A stretch of DNA of 64,000 nt from Azospirillum agricola (GTDB lineage Bacteria > Pseudomonadota > Alphaproteobacteria > Azospirillales > Azospirillaceae), in the NCBI RefSeq assembly GCF_017876095.1, contig NZ_JAGINM010000013.1, positions 142,257-206,256 on the forward strand, written 5' to 3'. Shown in pieces: positions 31,476 to 42,240 of this stretch. The notes under the pieces are model-generated. The model was not told the origin of the DNA. It saw only the letters and a program-made list of their open reading frames with translations, and searched no databases. Positions within the stretch are counted from its first letter, which is position 1, and each line of letters opens with the position of its first letter. Both the position numbers and the translations under genes were made by a program.

Positions 31476-31979
31476 TTACGACTTTTCGCGGCCGGCGACC
31501 AGACTGTCGATCAGCAGCAGGACGACGCCGACGCTGATGCCGCTGTCGGCGACGTTGAAGGCCCAGAAATGCCACGAGCCGACGTGGAAATCGAGGAAAT
31601 CCGCCACCGCGCCGAAGCGCAGCCGGTCCACCACGTTGCCGACGGCGCCGCCGATGATGAAGCCGATGCCCAGCGCCACCAGCCGCCGTTCCGCCTGCCG
31701 CAGCCAGATCACGAGGCTGACGGTGATGACGGCGGCGATCCCGCTCAGCACATAGGGCATGTAGGACGCCCCGCTGGCGAAGGTGCCGAAGCTGACGCCG
31801 TAGTTCCACACCAGCACGAGGTTGAAGAAGGAGGTCACCTCGATGACGTGCGGCACGGGCTGCATCACCACGTCGAGGATCCACCATTTCGTCAACTGGT
31901 CGAGCGCCACCACGGCGATGGCGACGATCAGCCCGAACAGGGTGTAGGAACGGGGGGTGGCGGTCGTGAAGGCGTTCAT
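31476..31979 (-). CDS. lspA: Lipoprotein signal peptidase (signal peptidase II)
   Basis: 167 residues, four membrane helices. The two catalytic aspartates lie in IIGGAVGNVVDRLRFGAVADF and FNVADSGISVGV, the classical family blocks; the N-terminal helix has the ALDQLTKWW signature. It cleaves the signal peptide of diacylglyceryl-modified prolipoproteins. It is downstream of ileS and upstream of a DUF3035 lipoprotein, an operon order conserved in many proteobacteria. Confidence 0.96.
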   Translation of the reverse strand: MNAFTTATPRSYTLFGLIVAIAVVALDQLTKWWILDVVMQPVPHVIEVTSFFNLVLVWNYGVSFGTFASGASYMPYVLSGIAAVITVSLVIWLRQAERRLVALGIGFIIGGAVGNVVDRLRFGAVADFLDFHVGSWHFWAFNVADSGISVGVVLLLIDSLVAGREKS

Positions 31980-31994
31980 GGCGCGTCTCCTCCT

Positions 31995-32099
31995 CCCTCT
32001 CCCCCCCGGGGAGAGGGGCGGGGTGAGGGGGATGCGCGGCGAGAGGCGTCCGGCAAGCCGAACCCCCTCACCCTAACCCTCTCCCCGGGGGGGAGAGGG
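31995..32099. repeat. Composite GC-rich inverted repeat between ileS and lspA
   Basis: Two outer hairpins (CCCTCTCCCC/GGGGAGAGGG at 31995-32017 and a matching copy at about 32079-32099) flank GGGTGAGGGGG and CCCCCTCACCC, so the whole 105-base element is a large imperfect palindrome with a spacer of about 30 bases. It could form one long cruciform or two separate stems. It is related to the other CCCTCTCCC hairpins in the window and may attenuate ileS read-through into lspA. Confidence 0.7.
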
Positions 32100-32127
32100 G
32101 ATAGACGCGCGGATGCGGAGGACCGGA

Positions 32128-34968
32128 TCATTCCACCGCGTCGGAGCAGCGGACGCACAGCGTCGGGTGGGCGGCGACGGTGGAGACCTCCGGCAGGACC
32201 TTCCAGCAGCGCTCGCACTTCTCGCCCTCGGCCAGCGCCGGGGCGACCGCGATGTTCGCCACGTCGGGCAGGGTGAAGGCCCCGTCCGGCGCCCTCCCCT
32301 CGACGACGGTGATCGCCGAGGTGATGCAGACGTCCTGGAAATCGACGTCGGCCAGCAGCGCCCTGGTCGCCGCGTCGACATACACCGCCGGGTTGGCTTG
32401 CAGGGACGAGCCGATCTTCTTGTTGGCCCGTTCCAGCTCCAAGGCACCGGTGACGACGCGGCGGACGTTGCGCACCGCCTCCCACTTGGCGGCGAGATCG
32501 TCGTCGCGCCATTCGGCCGGGATGGCCGGGAAGCCGCGCAGATGCACGCTTTCCTCGTCCCAGCCCGAGCCCGTCAGCCCTTCCGGACGGGCCAGCCACG
32601 CCTCTTCCGCCGTGAAGCAGAGGATGGGGGCCAGCCACGCGGTCAGCGCCGAGAACAGGTGCTCCATCACCGTCCGCACCGACCGGCGGCGCACCGAATC
32701 GGGCGCGTCGCAGTAGAGGCTGTCCTTGCGGACGTCGAAGTAGAAGGCCGACAGCTCCACCGCGCAGAAATTGTGCAGCGCCACGAACAGGGCGTGGAAG
32801 TCGTAGGCCTCGATCTTCTCGCGGACCGTGGCGTCCAGCTCGGCCAGCCGGTGCAGGACCCAGCGCTCCAGTTCCGGCATCCGCGCCGCCTCGATCCGCT
32901 CGGCCGGGCTGTAGTCGGCGAGCGCGCCCAGCAGGTAGCGCAGCGTGTTGCGCAGGCGGCGGTAGAGGTCGGCCTGGGTCTTGATGATCTCCTTGCCGAT
33001 CCGCAGATCCTCCGAATAGTCGGAGTTGATGATCCACAGGCGCAGGATGTCGGCGCCGTACTGGTCGCAGATCTCCTGCGGGGCGACGACGTTGCCCAGC
33101 GACTTCGACATCTTGCGGCCCTGCTCGTCGAGCACGAAGCCGTGGGTCAGCACCGCGTTGTAGGGCGCCCGGCCGCGCGTGCCGCAGCTTTCCAGCAGCG
33201 ATGAGTGGAACCAGCCGCGGTGCTGGTCGGAGCCCTCCAGATAGAGGTCGGCCGGCCAGGCCAGCTCCTCCAGCCGCTGCTCCAGCACGAAGGCGTGGGA
33301 GGAGCCGGACTCGAACCAGACGTCGACGATGTCCTTGACCTGCTCGAACTCGTCGGCGCGGTAGCCGTTGCCGAGGAAGTCCTGGGGATCGCGGGCGAAC
33401 CAGGCGTCGGCGCCCTCGCGCTCGAAGATGTCGGCGATGCGGGCGAAGACGTCCGGGTCGCGCAGGATGGCACCGTCCTCCTTGCGGACGAACAGCGCGA
33501 TCGGCACGCCCCAGGCGCGCTGGCGGCTGATGCACCAGTCGGGCCGGGTCTCGATCATCGAGCGGATGCGGTTCTCGCCCTGCTCGGGCACCCAGCGGGT
33601 GTCGGAGATCGCCTGCAACGCCGTCTTGCGCAGGTCGTTCGTCTCCATCGAGATGAACCATTGCGGCGTGGTGCGGAAGATCAGCGGCGCCTTGGAGCGC
33701 CAGGAATGCGGGTAGCTGTGCTTGATGCGGTTGCTGGCGAGCAGCGAGCCGCTTTCCTCGAACTCGGCGATCACCGCCTTGTTGGCCGGGCCGGGCTTGC
33801 CCTGGTCGGTGTAGACCGCCAGACCGGCGAAGAGCGGGACGTGGGCGTAGTAGCGCCCGTCCTCGCCGACCGTCTGCGGCACCTCGATGCCGTGGGCCTG
33901 GCCGAGATGGAAGTCGTCCTCGCCGTGGCTGGGGGCGATGTGGACGAAGCCGGTGCCGGCGTCGGTGGTGACGAAGCCGCCGGGCAGCATCGGCACCTTG
34001 AAGTCGTAGCCCTTGCGGGTCAGCGGATGGTGGCAGAAGGTGCCGGCCAGCCGCGAACCGGGGAAGCGGTGCAACTGGCGCCACTCGGTGATGCCGGCCT
34101 CCGTGAAGACCGATTCGGCCAGCGCGGTCGCCATCACGAGCCGCTCGCCGACCACGCCCTTGCTGCCCTCGGCGACGGCCAGGACCTTGTAGGTGGCGTA
34201 CTCGATCTCCTCGCCATAGGCGATGGCCCGGTTGGCCGGCAGGGTCCAGGGGGTGGTCGTCCAGATGACGATGCTGGCCTCGTCGATCTCCGGCGCCGAC
34301 GAGCCCCACACCGCGAAGCGGGCGAAGACGGTGGTCGAGGTGTGGTCGTGGTACTCGATCTCGGCGTCGGCCAGCGCGGTCTTCTCGACCACCGACCACA
34401 TCACCGGCTTGGCGCCCTTGTAGAGGCCGCCGTTGGCCGCGAACTTGTGGATCTCGCGGACGATCTGGGCTTCCGCCGGGAAGGTCATGGTGGCGTAGGG
34501 CTGTTTCCAGTCGCCCTCGACGCCGAGCCGGCGGAACTCGCCGGCCTGGATGCCGACCCACTCCTCGGCGAACTGGCGGCATTCGGCGCGGAACTGGATG
34601 ATCGGCACGTCATCCTTGTTCTTGCCGGCCTTGCGGTACTTCTCCTCGATCTTCCACTCGATGGGCAGGCCGTGGCAGTCCCAGCCGGGGACGTAGTCGG
34701 CGTCGAAGCCCTGCATCTGGCGGGTGCGGACGATGACGTCCTTGAGGATCTTGTTGACCGCGTGACCGATGTGGATGTTGCCGTTGGCGTAGGGCGGGCC
34801 GTCGTGCAGGACGAACTTCCTGCGGCCCTTGGCGCCGGCGCGCAGCTTGCCGAACAGGTCCATCTCGGCCCAGCGCTTCAGCAGCTCGGGCTCCCTGGTC
34901 GGCAGGCCGCCGCGCATGGGGAAGTCGGTGCGGGGCAGGAAGACGGTCGATTTGTAGTCGCGGGTCAT
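32128..34968 (-). CDS. ileS: Isoleucyl-tRNA synthetase
   Basis: 946 residues, class I synthetase charging tRNA-Ile. HIGH motif at 66-69 (ANGNIHIGHA), CP1 editing domain in the middle, KMSKS near residue 619 (GRKMSKSLGN), tRNA-binding helical domain, and a C-terminal zinc finger with CERCWKVLP and TLCVRCSD. Length fits bacterial IleS type 1. The stop is followed by a composite palindrome and then lspA on the same strand. No T-box or other leader element was seen upstream. Confidence 0.98.
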   Translation of the reverse strand: MTRDYKSTVFLPRTDFPMRGGLPTREPELLKRWAEMDLFGKLRAGAKGRRKFVLHDGPPYANGNIHIGHAVNKILKDVIVRTRQMQGFDADYVPGWDCHGLPIEWKIEEKYRKAGKNKDDVPIIQFRAECRQFAEEWVGIQAGEFRRLGVEGDWKQPYATMTFPAEAQIVREIHKFAANGGLYKGAKPVMWSVVEKTALADAEIEYHDHTSTTVFARFAVWGSSAPEIDEASIVIWTTTPWTLPANRAIAYGEEIEYATYKVLAVAEGSKGVVGERLVMATALAESVFTEAGITEWRQLHRFPGSRLAGTFCHHPLTRKGYDFKVPMLPGGFVTTDAGTGFVHIAPSHGEDDFHLGQAHGIEVPQTVGEDGRYYAHVPLFAGLAVYTDQGKPGPANKAVIAEFEESGSLLASNRIKHSYPHSWRSKAPLIFRTTPQWFISMETNDLRKTALQAISDTRWVPEQGENRIRSMIETRPDWCISRQRAWGVPIALFVRKEDGAILRDPDVFARIADIFEREGADAWFARDPQDFLGNGYRADEFEQVKDIVDVWFESGSSHAFVLEQRLEELAWPADLYLEGSDQHRGWFHSSLLESCGTRGRAPYNAVLTHGFVLDEQGRKMSKSLGNVVAPQEICDQYGADILRLWIINSDYSEDLRIGKEIIKTQADLYRRLRNTLRYLLGALADYSPAERIEAARMPELERWVLHRLAELDATVREKIEAYDFHALFVALHNFCAVELSAFYFDVRKDSLYCDAPDSVRRRSVRTVMEHLFSALTAWLAPILCFTAEEAWLARPEGLTGSGWDEESVHLRGFPAIPAEWRDDDLAAKWEAVRNVRRVVTGALELERANKKIGSSLQANPAVYVDAATRALLADVDFQDVCITSAITVVEGRAPDGAFTLPDVANIAVAPALAEGEKCERCWKVLPEVSTVAAHPTLCVRCSDAVE

Positions 34969-35250
34969 GTCGGATCCCTGGGGGGAAAAGGCGTCACCAT
35001 CGGGCGGCGCAACCGGCCCCCCGACGCACGATAGGGTCTCGATCCCGGCCCTCCTCAGAGAGCCGGGCCGGTAATTCGCGCGCGAAGCGCAAGGATCCGC
35101 AGAGAGACGTCCATGGCGCGGGATATTAGCGGCGTGTGCGGTGCGGTCAAGACGGGCTCACGCAGTCTCAACCCCTTCCCGTTCCCGGAAAGGGCGGAGC
35201 GCCTGCCGGCGCTCGGCGGGCGGCCCCGCCGGTCGGCGCCATGCGCTTGG

Positions 35251-35439
35251 TCAGGTGGCGTCGGACCACAGCACGCCGCCGCTGGCCCAGTCGCTCTTCT
35301 TCACGTCCTGAAAGATGATGTCCACCGCCGAGGGCGGGCAGCCGAGCACCTTCACGGTGGCCTCGGTCAGCGCCTTGGCGTATTCGCGCTTCTGTTCGGG
35401 CGTCCGCCCCTCGAAGAGCTGGATGTTGATGGTCGGCAT
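35251..35439 (-). CDS. 4-oxalocrotonate tautomerase-family protein
   Basis: 62 residues including Met; after its removal Pro1 is the catalytic base as in all 4-OT enzymes (PTINIQLFEGRTPEQ). Arg11 of the canonical enzyme is conserved, but the position of canonical Arg39 is Asp (SAVDIIFQD), and Phe50 is Trp. Arg39 polarises substrate in true 4-OT, so this belongs to a different tautomerase subgroup whose substrate is unknown. It probably forms a small hexamer. It is a single gene upstream of pncC on the opposite reading order (35 bases). Confidence 0.85.
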   Translation of the reverse strand: MPTINIQLFEGRTPEQKREYAKALTEATVKVLGCPPSAVDIIFQDVKKSDWASGGVLWSDAT

Positions 35440-35474
35440 CGGGTTTCCTCCGGATTCGTTGGCGGTTGGGACGG

Positions 35475-35978
35475 TCAGCGCAGGCTGTGGACCGGGCGGG
35501 CGACGCGCAGCCGTTCCAGCGCCGCCTGGACGGTGGCCAGGCGCACCGCCTCGCGGTCGCCGGGGAAGGTGTATTCCTTGGCGCGGGCGTCGCCGCCGCG
35601 CACGGCGGTGGCGATGTAGACGCGGCCGACCGGCTTTTCGGCCGACCCGCCGCCCGGCCCGGCGACGCCGGTGACGGCGACCGTCACGTCGGCCCGCGAC
35701 ATGGCGAGCGCGCCGACCGCCATCGCCACCGCCACTTCCGGGCTGACCGCGCCGTGGGCGTGCAGCAGGCTGGCCGGCACCCGCAGCATCTCGGTCTTGG
35801 CGATGTTGCTGTAGGTGACGAAGCCGCGGTCGACGACCTTGGAGGAGCCGGCGATTTCGGTCAGCGCCCCGGCGATCAGGCCGCCGGTGCAGGATTCCGC
35901 CGTCGCCAGCAGGTAGCCGGCAAGCCCGTACTCGGCCAGCGTCTGGGCGGCGAGGTCGCGGATGGTGTCGGGAAACAT
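35475..35978 (-). CDS. pncC: Nicotinamide-nucleotide amidohydrolase, CinA C-terminal type
   Basis: 167 residues comprising only the CinA C-terminal domain, the pyridine-nucleotide salvage deamidase that turns NMN into NaMN. The conserved blocks TAESCTGGLIAGALTEIAGSS, GFVTYSNIAK and VAVTGVAGPGGGSAEKPVGRVYIA are complete. Start at MFPDT (a TTG two codons before is also in frame). It sits directly downstream of ispDF (58 bases) on the same strand, a common pairing in alphaproteobacteria. Confidence 0.93.
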   Translation of the reverse strand: MFPDTIRDLAAQTLAEYGLAGYLLATAESCTGGLIAGALTEIAGSSKVVDRGFVTYSNIAKTEMLRVPASLLHAHGAVSPEVAVAMAVGALAMSRADVTVAVTGVAGPGGGSAEKPVGRVYIATAVRGGDARAKEYTFPGDREAVRLATVQAALERLRVARPVHSLR

Positions 35979-36036
35979 CGGCAAGGCACTCCCGGAACGT
36001 CTCGTGTGCGCCCCCGCACTGTAGCCTGGACTTGGC

Positions 36037-37209
36037 TCAGCCCGGAAGGCGGATGGTGGCGGCCGCCTGGGCGGCGATGCCCTCGCCCCGGCCGGTGAAG
36101 CCGAGCCGTTCCGTCGTCGTCGCCTTGACGCTGACCCGGTCGGGCGCGATCCCCAGGATTTCGGCGACGCGGGCGGCCATCGCCGCGCGGTGCGGGCCGA
36201 CCTTCGGGCGCTCGCAGATGATGGTGATGTCGGTGTGGGCGATGACGCCGCCGCGCGCCGCCACGAGGTCGGCGGCGTGGCGCAGGAACTTGGCGCTGTC
36301 GGCGCCGCGCCATTGCGGGTCGCTCGGCGGGAAATGGCTGCCGATGTCGCCGGCGGCGAGCGCGCCGAGGATGGCGTCGGTCAGGGCGTGCAGCCCGACG
36401 TCGGCGTCCGAATGCCCCTCCAAGCCCTGCGTGTGCGGCACCCGCAGCCCGCACAGCGTGACGAAGTCGCCGTCGGTGAAGCGGTGGACGTCGAAGCCGG
36501 TCCCGGTGCGGACGTCGCCCAAGGGGGCGCCCTGGGAAGCCGTCAGGACTCGCGCGGCGCGGGTCAGGTCGTCGGGGGTCGTCACCTTGAAATTCTCCTC
36601 CTTGGCGGGCACCAGCGCCACCGCCAGCCCGGCCCGCTCGGCCACCGCCGCGTCGTCCGTCAGCGACAGGCCGGCGGCGTCCCGGTGGGCGGCCAGGATG
36701 TCGGCGAAGCGGAAGCCCTGCGGGGTCTGCGCCCGCCACAGCCCGTCGCGGTCCACCGTTCCGGCCACCGTTCCGTCGGCGCCGCGCTTCAGCGTGTCGG
36801 CCAGCGGAACGGCGGCGATGGCGCCGGGGGCGTGCTCCAGCGCCGCGATCACCGCCGCGATGGTGTCGGCGTCGACCAGCGGGCGGGCGGCGTCGTGGAT
36901 CAGCACGGCGTAGCAGCCGCCTTGCGCCGCCGCCAGCGCCTCCAGACCGTTGCGCACCGAGTCCTGCCGCGTGGCGCCGCCGGACACCGGTTCCGGCAGG
37001 CCGAGCCCGGCGACGGCCGCGTCGTACAGGTCGCGCCGGGCCGGATCGATGACGACCTGGACCGAGGACACCCGCGGGTGCGACAGAAAGGCCTCCACCG
37101 TGCGGCGCAGGATGGGTTTCCCGGCGAGGTCGAGATATTGCTTGGGGCGTTCGGCCCCGAAACGCTGGCCGGTGCCGCCGGCGACGATCAGGGCGATGCA
37201 GAGGGTCAT
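36037..37209 (-). CDS. ispDF: Bifunctional IspD/IspF isoprenoid enzyme
   Basis: 390 residues, start at MTLCIALIVAGG. The N-terminal 225 residues are IspD (2-C-methyl-D-erythritol 4-phosphate cytidylyltransferase): VAGGTGQRFGAERPKQYL, HDAARPLV and AQTPQGFR. Residues from about 232 are IspF (MEcPP synthase): GTGFDVHRF with metal Asp/His, EGHSDADVGLHALTDAILGAL and TTTERLGFTGRGEG. The two enzymes catalyse non-consecutive steps of the MEP pathway and are fused in many alphaproteobacteria. It is divergent from the CcsA-like gene at 37396 and followed by pncC. Confidence 0.97.
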   Translation of the reverse strand: MTLCIALIVAGGTGQRFGAERPKQYLDLAGKPILRRTVEAFLSHPRVSSVQVVIDPARRDLYDAAVAGLGLPEPVSGGATRQDSVRNGLEALAAAQGGCYAVLIHDAARPLVDADTIAAVIAALEHAPGAIAAVPLADTLKRGADGTVAGTVDRDGLWRAQTPQGFRFADILAAHRDAAGLSLTDDAAVAERAGLAVALVPAKEENFKVTTPDDLTRAARVLTASQGAPLGDVRTGTGFDVHRFTDGDFVTLCGLRVPHTQGLEGHSDADVGLHALTDAILGALAAGDIGSHFPPSDPQWRGADSAKFLRHAADLVAARGGVIAHTDITIICERPKVGPHRAAMAARVAEILGIAPDRVSVKATTTERLGFTGRGEGIAAQAAATIRLPG

Positions 37210-37395
37210 GGTGAGAACCGTATATCCATGCGTCGAGGACACTTGACGGGAACGCGGCGGAGCCTAGCCTGTCGCCGTGGTTCCGCCAAGACCCGCGACC
37301 CGCCCGCCACGCCCCGTGGCCGGGCGGCGCCGTGGATGAGCCAGCGTGACGCGCAGGGTCGGGCAAGCCGGTCGGTGGCGGCGGACAACGGGAGT

Positions 37396-38238
37396 ATGAT
37401 CGCCCTCATGTCGCAGAATCTTCTCTTGAGCCTCACGGCGCTGCTCACGCTGGTGCCGGCCTCGGTCTATCCCTACCGCCGCGCCGGCGGGCAGGGGGGC
37501 GAGGGGCGGACGCCGGCCTTCTGGGGGGCGCTGCTGCTGGCCGCCGCCGGTCCCGGCCTGTGGGCGGTGACGCAGGTGGCCGGGCAGTGGCAGACCGGCT
37601 TCTCGACGGCGCTGTGGGTGACGGTCGCCGCCAGCATGGCGCTGTTCGTCGGCTTCAGCGCCCTGCACCGCAGCGCGTGGCGGCTGTCGCCGCTGCTCTT
37701 TCCCTATCTGCTGGCGGTCGGCGCGCTGGCGACGCTGACCGAGGACAAGCCGGCGCCGGTCCTGCGCGGCGGCGCGCCGGGCATCTGGATCGATCTGCAC
37801 ATCGCCATCTCGGTCTTCACCTACGCCCTGCTGACGCTCAGCGCCGTCGCCTCGCTCGCCGCCTTCCTCCAGGAACGGTCGCTGAAGGCCAAGCGCCCGA
37901 CGCCGCTGACCCGCTTCCTGCCGCCGGTGGCGGAGAGCGAGCGGCTCCAGGTCGGGCTGCTGGTGGCGTCGGAGGTGGTGCTGGGCGCCGGTCTGGCGAC
38001 CGGCATGGCCGTGCTGTATTTCGAGCAGGGGACGGCGCTCCGCATCGACCACAAGACCATGCTGTCGCTGGCGACCTTCGCGGTGGTCGGCGCGCTGCTG
38101 ATCGCCCAGTTCCGCACCGGCATGCGCGGGCGCACCGCCGCGCGCATGGTTCTGATTGCCTATCTTCTGCTCACGCTCGCCTATCCGGGCGTGAAGTTCG
38201 TTTCCAACATCCTGGTCGGGCAACCGGCCTGGACCTGA
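37396..38238 (+). CDS. CcsA/YpjD-like cytochrome c assembly membrane protein
   Basis: 280 residues from ATG 37396 (or 276 from 37408) with about eight membrane helices and no signal peptide. The sequence contains the heme-handling-family pattern, notably LHIAISVFTYALLTLSAVASLAAFLQ and IDHKTMLSLATFAVVGALLI, with conserved His residues in the membrane. This resembles the CcsA/YpjD inner-membrane proteins rather than CcmC itself, and the WAWD tryptophan-rich heme motif is not evident. The gene is divergent from ispDF and precedes dusB by 162 bases. Role inferred, not proven. Confidence 0.78.
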   Translation: MIALMSQNLLLSLTALLTLVPASVYPYRRAGGQGGEGRTPAFWGALLLAAAGPGLWAVTQVAGQWQTGFSTALWVTVAASMALFVGFSALHRSAWRLSPLLFPYLLAVGALATLTEDKPAPVLRGGAPGIWIDLHIAISVFTYALLTLSAVASLAAFLQERSLKAKRPTPLTRFLPPVAESERLQVGLLVASEVVLGAGLATGMAVLYFEQGTALRIDHKTMLSLATFAVVGALLIAQFRTGMRGRTAARMVLIAYLLLTLAYPGVKFVSNILVGQPAWT

Positions 38239-38310
38239 TCGCCTGCCGGGCGGGCAAGAACGCGGAAGGGTGCGGAAGGGGCCGGCGGAGGGGCGATCGG
38301 GCCTTCGCGC

Positions 38311-38346
38311 TTGCACACTGGCGCGTCCTTGTGCTAGTCTGCACAA
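38311..38346 (+). promoter_or_regulatory. Candidate promoter/operator of the dusB-ntrBC operon
   Basis: TTGCAC at 38311 is followed 18 bases later by TAGTCT (38335-38340); the second hexamer lies inside the inverted repeat TTGTGC-N6-GCACAA (38329-38346). The palindrome overlaps the candidate -10, as expected for autoregulation. Its half-sites are outward relative to the usual NtrC site (GCAC-N9-GTGC), so identity of the regulator is open. Confidence 0.35.
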
Positions 38347-38400
38347 AATCTCGGCAATTCGATTGTTTGCCCATCCCGCGGGCAGGTGCGGCAGGTACGA

Positions 38401-39387
38401 ATGACCATACACATCGGCCCGATTGCGCTCGCCGGTCCCGTGATCCTGGCGCCGATGTCGGGCGTCACCGATCTTCCCTTCCGCCGTCTGGTCAAGCGCG
38501 CCGGCTGCGGCCTCGTCGTGTCGGAGATGGTCGCCAGCACCGCGATGGTCCGCGAGAACCGGCAGACCCTGCGCATGGTCCAGACGGAGCCGGAGGAGTT
38601 CCCGATGGCCGTCCAGCTCGCCGGCTGCGAGCCCGAGGTGATGGCCGAGGCCGCCAAGCTGAACGAGGACCGCGGCGCCGCCCTGGTCGACATCAATTTC
38701 GGCTGCCCGGTCAAGAAGGTGGTGAACGGCCACGCCGGCTCCGCCCTGATGCGCGACGAGATCCACGCCGCGCGCATCCTGGAGGCCACCGTCAAGGCGG
38801 TGTCCATCCCGGTGACGCTGAAGATGCGCACCGGCTGGGACGAAACCAACCGCAACGCCCCGGCGCTGGCGCGCATCGCGCAGGAGTGCGGCATCAGGAT
38901 GGTGACGGTCCACGGCCGCACCCGCGAGCAGTTCTACACCGGTTCCGCCGACTGGAGCTTCGTCCGCAAGGTGAAGGAGGCCGTGTCGATCCCGCTGGTC
39001 GTCAACGGCGACATCACGACGCTGGAGGACGTCGACCGCGCGCTGGCCGAATCCGGCGCCGACGGCGTGATGATCGGGCGCGGCGCCTATGGACGCCCCT
39101 GGTTCCCGGCGCAGGTCATGCGCCACCTCGCCACCGGCGAGCGGCTGCCCGACCCGTCGCTGGAGGAGCAGCGCGATACGCTGCTGGAGCATTTCGAGGC
39201 GATGCTGGTCCATTACGGCGCCGAGGGCGGCCTGCGCGTCGCCCGCAAGCACGTCTCCTGGTATTCGACCGGCCTGCGCGGCTCGAACGAGTTCCGCCAG
39301 GAGGTCAACCGCCTGTCGGACCCCGAGGCGGTGCGCCGCCACATCCGCGCTTTCTACGACCCGGCAATCGAAAGGATGGCCGCTTGA
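38401..39387 (+). CDS. dusB: tRNA-dihydrouridine synthase B (nifR3)
   Basis: 328 residues; reduces specific uridines in the tRNA D-loop with FMN. TIM-barrel start LAPMSGVTDLPFRRL, catalytic INFGCPVKKVV with Cys, substrate VTLKMRTGWD, HGRTREQFYTGSADW, and the FMN-phosphate loop NGDIT with GRGAYGRPW. It is the first gene of a conserved alphaproteobacterial nitrogen-regulation operon; its historical name is nifR3. Start ATG 38401; its TGA overlaps the ntrB ATG by one base (TGATG), so the genes are translationally coupled. Confidence 0.96.
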   Translation: MTIHIGPIALAGPVILAPMSGVTDLPFRRLVKRAGCGLVVSEMVASTAMVRENRQTLRMVQTEPEEFPMAVQLAGCEPEVMAEAAKLNEDRGAALVDINFGCPVKKVVNGHAGSALMRDEIHAARILEATVKAVSIPVTLKMRTGWDETNRNAPALARIAQECGIRMVTVHGRTREQFYTGSADWSFVRKVKEAVSIPLVVNGDITTLEDVDRALAESGADGVMIGRGAYGRPWFPAQVMRHLATGERLPDPSLEEQRDTLLEHFEAMLVHYGAEGGLRVARKHVSWYSTGLRGSNEFRQEVNRLSDPEAVRRHIRAFYDPAIERMAA

Positions 39388-40567
39388 TGGATTCCGTGCC
39401 GACCGCAGCATCCGCGCCGCGCCGCCGTCCCCGCGCCGGCGGGGCGCGTCCGGGGAAGATCGACGCGTCCGTCGTGCTGAACGGGCTGCCCGATCCGGTC
39501 CTGGTGGTGGACGGGGAGGGCGAGGTCCGCTTCGTCAATCTGGAGGCGCAGGAGTTCTTCGACCTGTCGGCCAGCGTCCTGGAGGGCATGGCCCTGGCGG
39601 AGCTGCTGCCGCCCGACAGCCCGGTCATGGGGCTGATCGAGCAGGTGCGGCGCGGCAGCCGCCGGGTCTCGCAGGAAGGCGTCGTCATCGACACGCCCCG
39701 CATCGGCCCGCATCACGTGACGGTGCAGGTGGCGGCGATGGGCGACCCGCCGGACCATGTGCTGGTGACGGTGCACGAGCGTTCCATCGCGCGGAAGATC
39801 GACAACTCGCTGACCCACCGCCACGCCGCCCGCTCGGTCACCGCGATGGCGGCGATGCTGGCGCACGAGGTGAAGAATCCGCTGTCGGGCATCCGTGGCG
39901 CCGCCCAGCTCCTGGAGGAGAACGCCCACGACCAGGACCGCGTGCTGACCCGGCTGATCTGCGACGAGGCCGACCGCATCGTGGCGCTGGTCAACCGGAT
40001 GGAGGTGTTCTCCGACGAGCGCCCGCTGGAACGGACCGCCGTCAACATCCACACGGTGCTGGAGCATGTGCGCACCATCGCCCAGAGCGGTTTTGCCCGA
40101 AAAATACGCTTTGTCGAGCGTTACGACCCGTCCCTGCCTCCGGTTTACGGCAATCGCGACCAACTTGTGCAGGTTTTTCTGAATCTGATTAAAAATGCGG
40201 CAGAGGCTGCCCCGGAAACGGGCGGCGAGATCACGCTGACCACCGCCTACCAGCACGGTGTCCGCATGGCGCTTCCGGGTGGCGACACCCGGCTGCATCT
40301 GCCGCTCCAGGTCTCGGTTCAGGATAACGGCGACGGGATTCCGGAAGACTTGCAGTCGAACCTGTTCGATCCTTTCGTGACCAGCAAAGTCAACGGGACT
40401 GGCCTTGGTCTTGCATTGGTGGCGAAACTCATCGGCGATCATGGCGGAACCATCGAGTTCGACAGCCAGCCGCGCCGGACCGTCTTCAAGGTGTCGCTGC
40501 CCATGTATGATGAATCGCAGATTTCCCAGGCCGTCTCGCGGGTTCGGGGCGTTCGGGGGGGGCGTTG

Positions 40568-40568
<1 letters not shown>
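39387..40568 (+). CDS. ntrB: Nitrogen regulation sensor histidine kinase NtrB
   Basis: 393 residues, cytosolic. N-terminal PAS domain (about 25-135, VLNGLPDPVLVVDGEGEVRFVNLEAQEFF), HisKA with His160 in MLAHEVKNPLSGIRGAAQLL, and HATPase with N-box LNLIKNAAEAAPETGG, G1 QDNGDGIPED and G2 NGTGLGLALVAKLI. With PII signalling it phosphorylates or dephosphorylates NtrC according to nitrogen status. Coupled to dusB upstream, and its TGA overlaps the ntrC ATG (ATGA, 40566-40570). Confidence 0.97.
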
Positions 40569-42013
<1,445 letters not shown>

Positions 42014-42022
42014 GACGCCGGC

Positions 42023-42059
42023 CCCCAACCCTCCCCCGCTGGGCGGGGGAGGGTTGGGG
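42023..42059 (+). terminator. Perfect 17-bp GC hairpin after ntrC
   Basis: CCCCAACCCTCCCCCGC (42023-42039) pairs base-for-base with GCGGGGGAGGGTTGGGG (42043-42059) around a 3-base loop, starting ten bases after the ntrC stop. No T-run. It probably limits transcription from ntrBC into ntrYX. The core recurs after pgi (25885-25912). Confidence 0.6.
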
Positions 42060-42240
42060 TGGGGGCAACGTCAGTGCTTGAGCACTCCTCGCCCCAGGCG
42101 TGCCATTTTTGTGACAGGCCGGTCGTCCAGGCCCAACCCTTTGGGGCATGACGGCTGGCCTGTCCGAAAGGCAGAGCGGTTGTCGCTTGGCAGTGCAGCA
42201 ACAGAAGTGTATCTTTCCGGCAACAGATTTGCGCCGGACC

